Assembly: GCA_028281005.1 (NCBI GenBank)
Contig: JANQKS010000068.1
Span: 42,899-106,898 of the forward strand
From: Pseudomonadales bacterium
GTDB taxonomy: Bacteria > Pseudomonadota > Gammaproteobacteria > Pseudomonadales > Azotimanducaceae
DNA length: 64,000 nucleotides
Direction of reading: 5' to 3'
Shown piece after piece: positions 63,079-64,000 of this stretch. The notes under the pieces were generated by a model. The model made no database searches. It saw nothing but the letters and a program-made list of their open reading frames with translations, and was not told the DNA's origin. A program made the position numbers and the translations under genes. Numbering within the stretch: position 1 is the first letter of the stretch; each line of letters starts with the position of its first letter.

Positions 63079-63364
63079 GGCTTCGCGGGTTTGAAGCAAT
63101 CAACCGCACAGCGGGATGAGGATTTCGTTTTTGCGTAAAACGATCCCGCATTTGTTCTTCAGCTTTTAGATAGCGCTCGCGACTCCAATTGCCATGGCCA
63201 TGGCAGGCTGCTGTTCAACGCTGTGATGTGTGGAGAGTTGAATGTCCATCAATCCAATTTAGGTGGCGTTGGATGAAATCAGGGTGAAATACAAGCGGTC
63301 ATTCTTGACGATCCCTTGACGCGGTGATTGGCATACTGCGCTCATCTAAATAACCGTCATAATC
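63079..63364. other. Intergenic region upstream of the lipocalin gene
   Basis: 286 bp with no gene seen. Two TTGACG sequences (63306-63320 area) could be -35 elements for the lipocalin gene, but no convincing -10 at the right distance was found. Confidence 0.4.
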
Positions 63365-63907
63365 ATGAAAACACCCAAGCAATCCGTTTTGTTGGCCGCC
63401 CTGCTGGTCACGCTGTTGTCGGTATGGGGTTGTCAGAGCAAACCTATGGAACCGATCACCACGCCCAACTATGTCGATCTCGAGCGTTTTATGGGCGACT
63501 GGTATGTGATAGCCCACATTCCAATTTTCATGGAAAAAAACGCTTACCAAGCCATAGAAAGTTATGAGCTGACAGAAGAAGGTCACATCGATACCCGTTT
63601 CACTTTTAATCAGGGTGGCTTCGACGGCGAACAAAAGTCTTATAACCCCAAAGCGTTTGTGGTGGACGGCACCTCAAACGCGGTGTGGAAGATGCAGTTT
63701 GTGTGGCCGTTTAAGGCCGATTATCGAGTGGTGCACGTGGATGAAGCGTACCAGCACACCATCGTCGGCCGGGAAGCGCGGGATTATGTCTGGATCATGG
63801 CACGCACACCCACCATACCCCAAGCAGAGTACGACAAGCTGGTGCAGATGGTGGCCGCGGAAGGGTACGACCTGGCTGGCTTACGTAAAGTGCCGCAGCG
63901 TAACTAG
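63365..63907 (+). CDS. Lipocalin-family lipoprotein (Blc-like)
   Basis: A 180-residue lipoprotein with signal peptide and lipobox SVWGC. It shows the lipocalin GxW motif in FMGDWYVIAHIP, then QAIESYEL, LTEEGHIDTRFTFN and DYVWIMARTP, the Blc/apolipoprotein D-type order. It should bind fatty acids or lysolipids at the outer membrane. No partner gene is seen; the final 93 bp of the window hold nothing recognised. Confidence 0.9.
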   Translation: MKTPKQSVLLAALLVTLLSVWGCQSKPMEPITTPNYVDLERFMGDWYVIAHIPIFMEKNAYQAIESYELTEEGHIDTRFTFNQGGFDGEQKSYNPKAFVVDGTSNAVWKMQFVWPFKADYRVVHVDEAYQHTIVGREARDYVWIMARTPTIPQAEYDKLVQMVAAEGYDLAGLRKVPQRN

Positions 63908-64000
63908 TGCTCAAACCACTTGAAAACATAGGATCAGCGGGTTTGTGGGGTTTTTGGGCTAGACGGCGTACCGCCGGTGGGGTTGGGCCCCATCAAGGTG

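Overview
The window reads as a chromosome segment of a Gammaproteobacterium, probably marine and heterotrophic. This rests on protein content: a UUP1/ATP-grasp/zinc-protease triad, LLM-type oxidoreductases, a PhyH dioxygenase, a PEP-CTERM protein and an NtrC-type regulator. No rRNA, tRNA, intact insertion sequence, prophage or CRISPR array was seen.

Layout. (1) 70-9485: an RND/MMPL exporter converges on a minus-strand oxidative cluster (cupin, GMC oxidoreductase, its small subunit, SDR, PhyH dioxygenase). A serine hydrolase, a PNPOx-like protein and the remains of a frameshifted MFS gene follow. (2) 9514-13117: an esterase, a degraded stretch and a two-gene nucleotidyltransferase/RHH-like module with a palindromic operator. 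(3) 13037-23827: a flavin monooxygenase behind a perfect FNR-type box, the glutamate-ligase-like triad, a PI-PLC-like lipoprotein, two LLM oxidoreductases and a thioredoxin-fold gene whose active-site cysteine codon is replaced by an in-frame TGA followed by a SECIS-like hairpin. It is best read as a selenoprotein. (4) 23830-32427: a two-component system (sensor kinase and NtrC-type regulator) beside a five-gene minus-strand operon (membrane protein, secreted prenyltransferase-fold repeat protein, membrane-anchored protein, four-TM protein, TonB-dependent receptor). (5) 32542-35475: a radical SAM enzyme with unusual cysteine spacing, an O-methyltransferase and a YdjY-like secreted protein. (6) 35805-58646: a PEP-CTERM protein, a VTT/DedA-like protein, and a 21-kb operon of a lipoprotein, a 2300-aa RHS/YD-repeat protein and a ~4580-aa PKD protein. 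The PKD protein carries an embedded prenyltransferase-like toroid domain and 13 tandem PKD repeats. (7) 58701-64000: an MFS transporter, a phytase-like lipoprotein, a TetR/thioesterase pair, a hypothetical protein and a lipocalin.

The genes may work together as follows. Three units (the TonB-receptor operon, the PEP-CTERM gene and the 21-kb RHS/PKD operon) each have a sigma-54-type GG-N10-GC promoter upstream. The regions of two of them contain the 8-bp palindrome CTGTACAG, and the third has a 7/8 match. With the local sigma-54 activator, this suggests one regulon for a cell-surface system joining the TonB receptor, prenyltransferase-fold repeat proteins, the PEP-CTERM protein and the giant surface proteins. 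This is inferred from sequence only. The two strongest leads are the UGA-containing redox protein (21523-22617) and this sigma-54 surface regulon.
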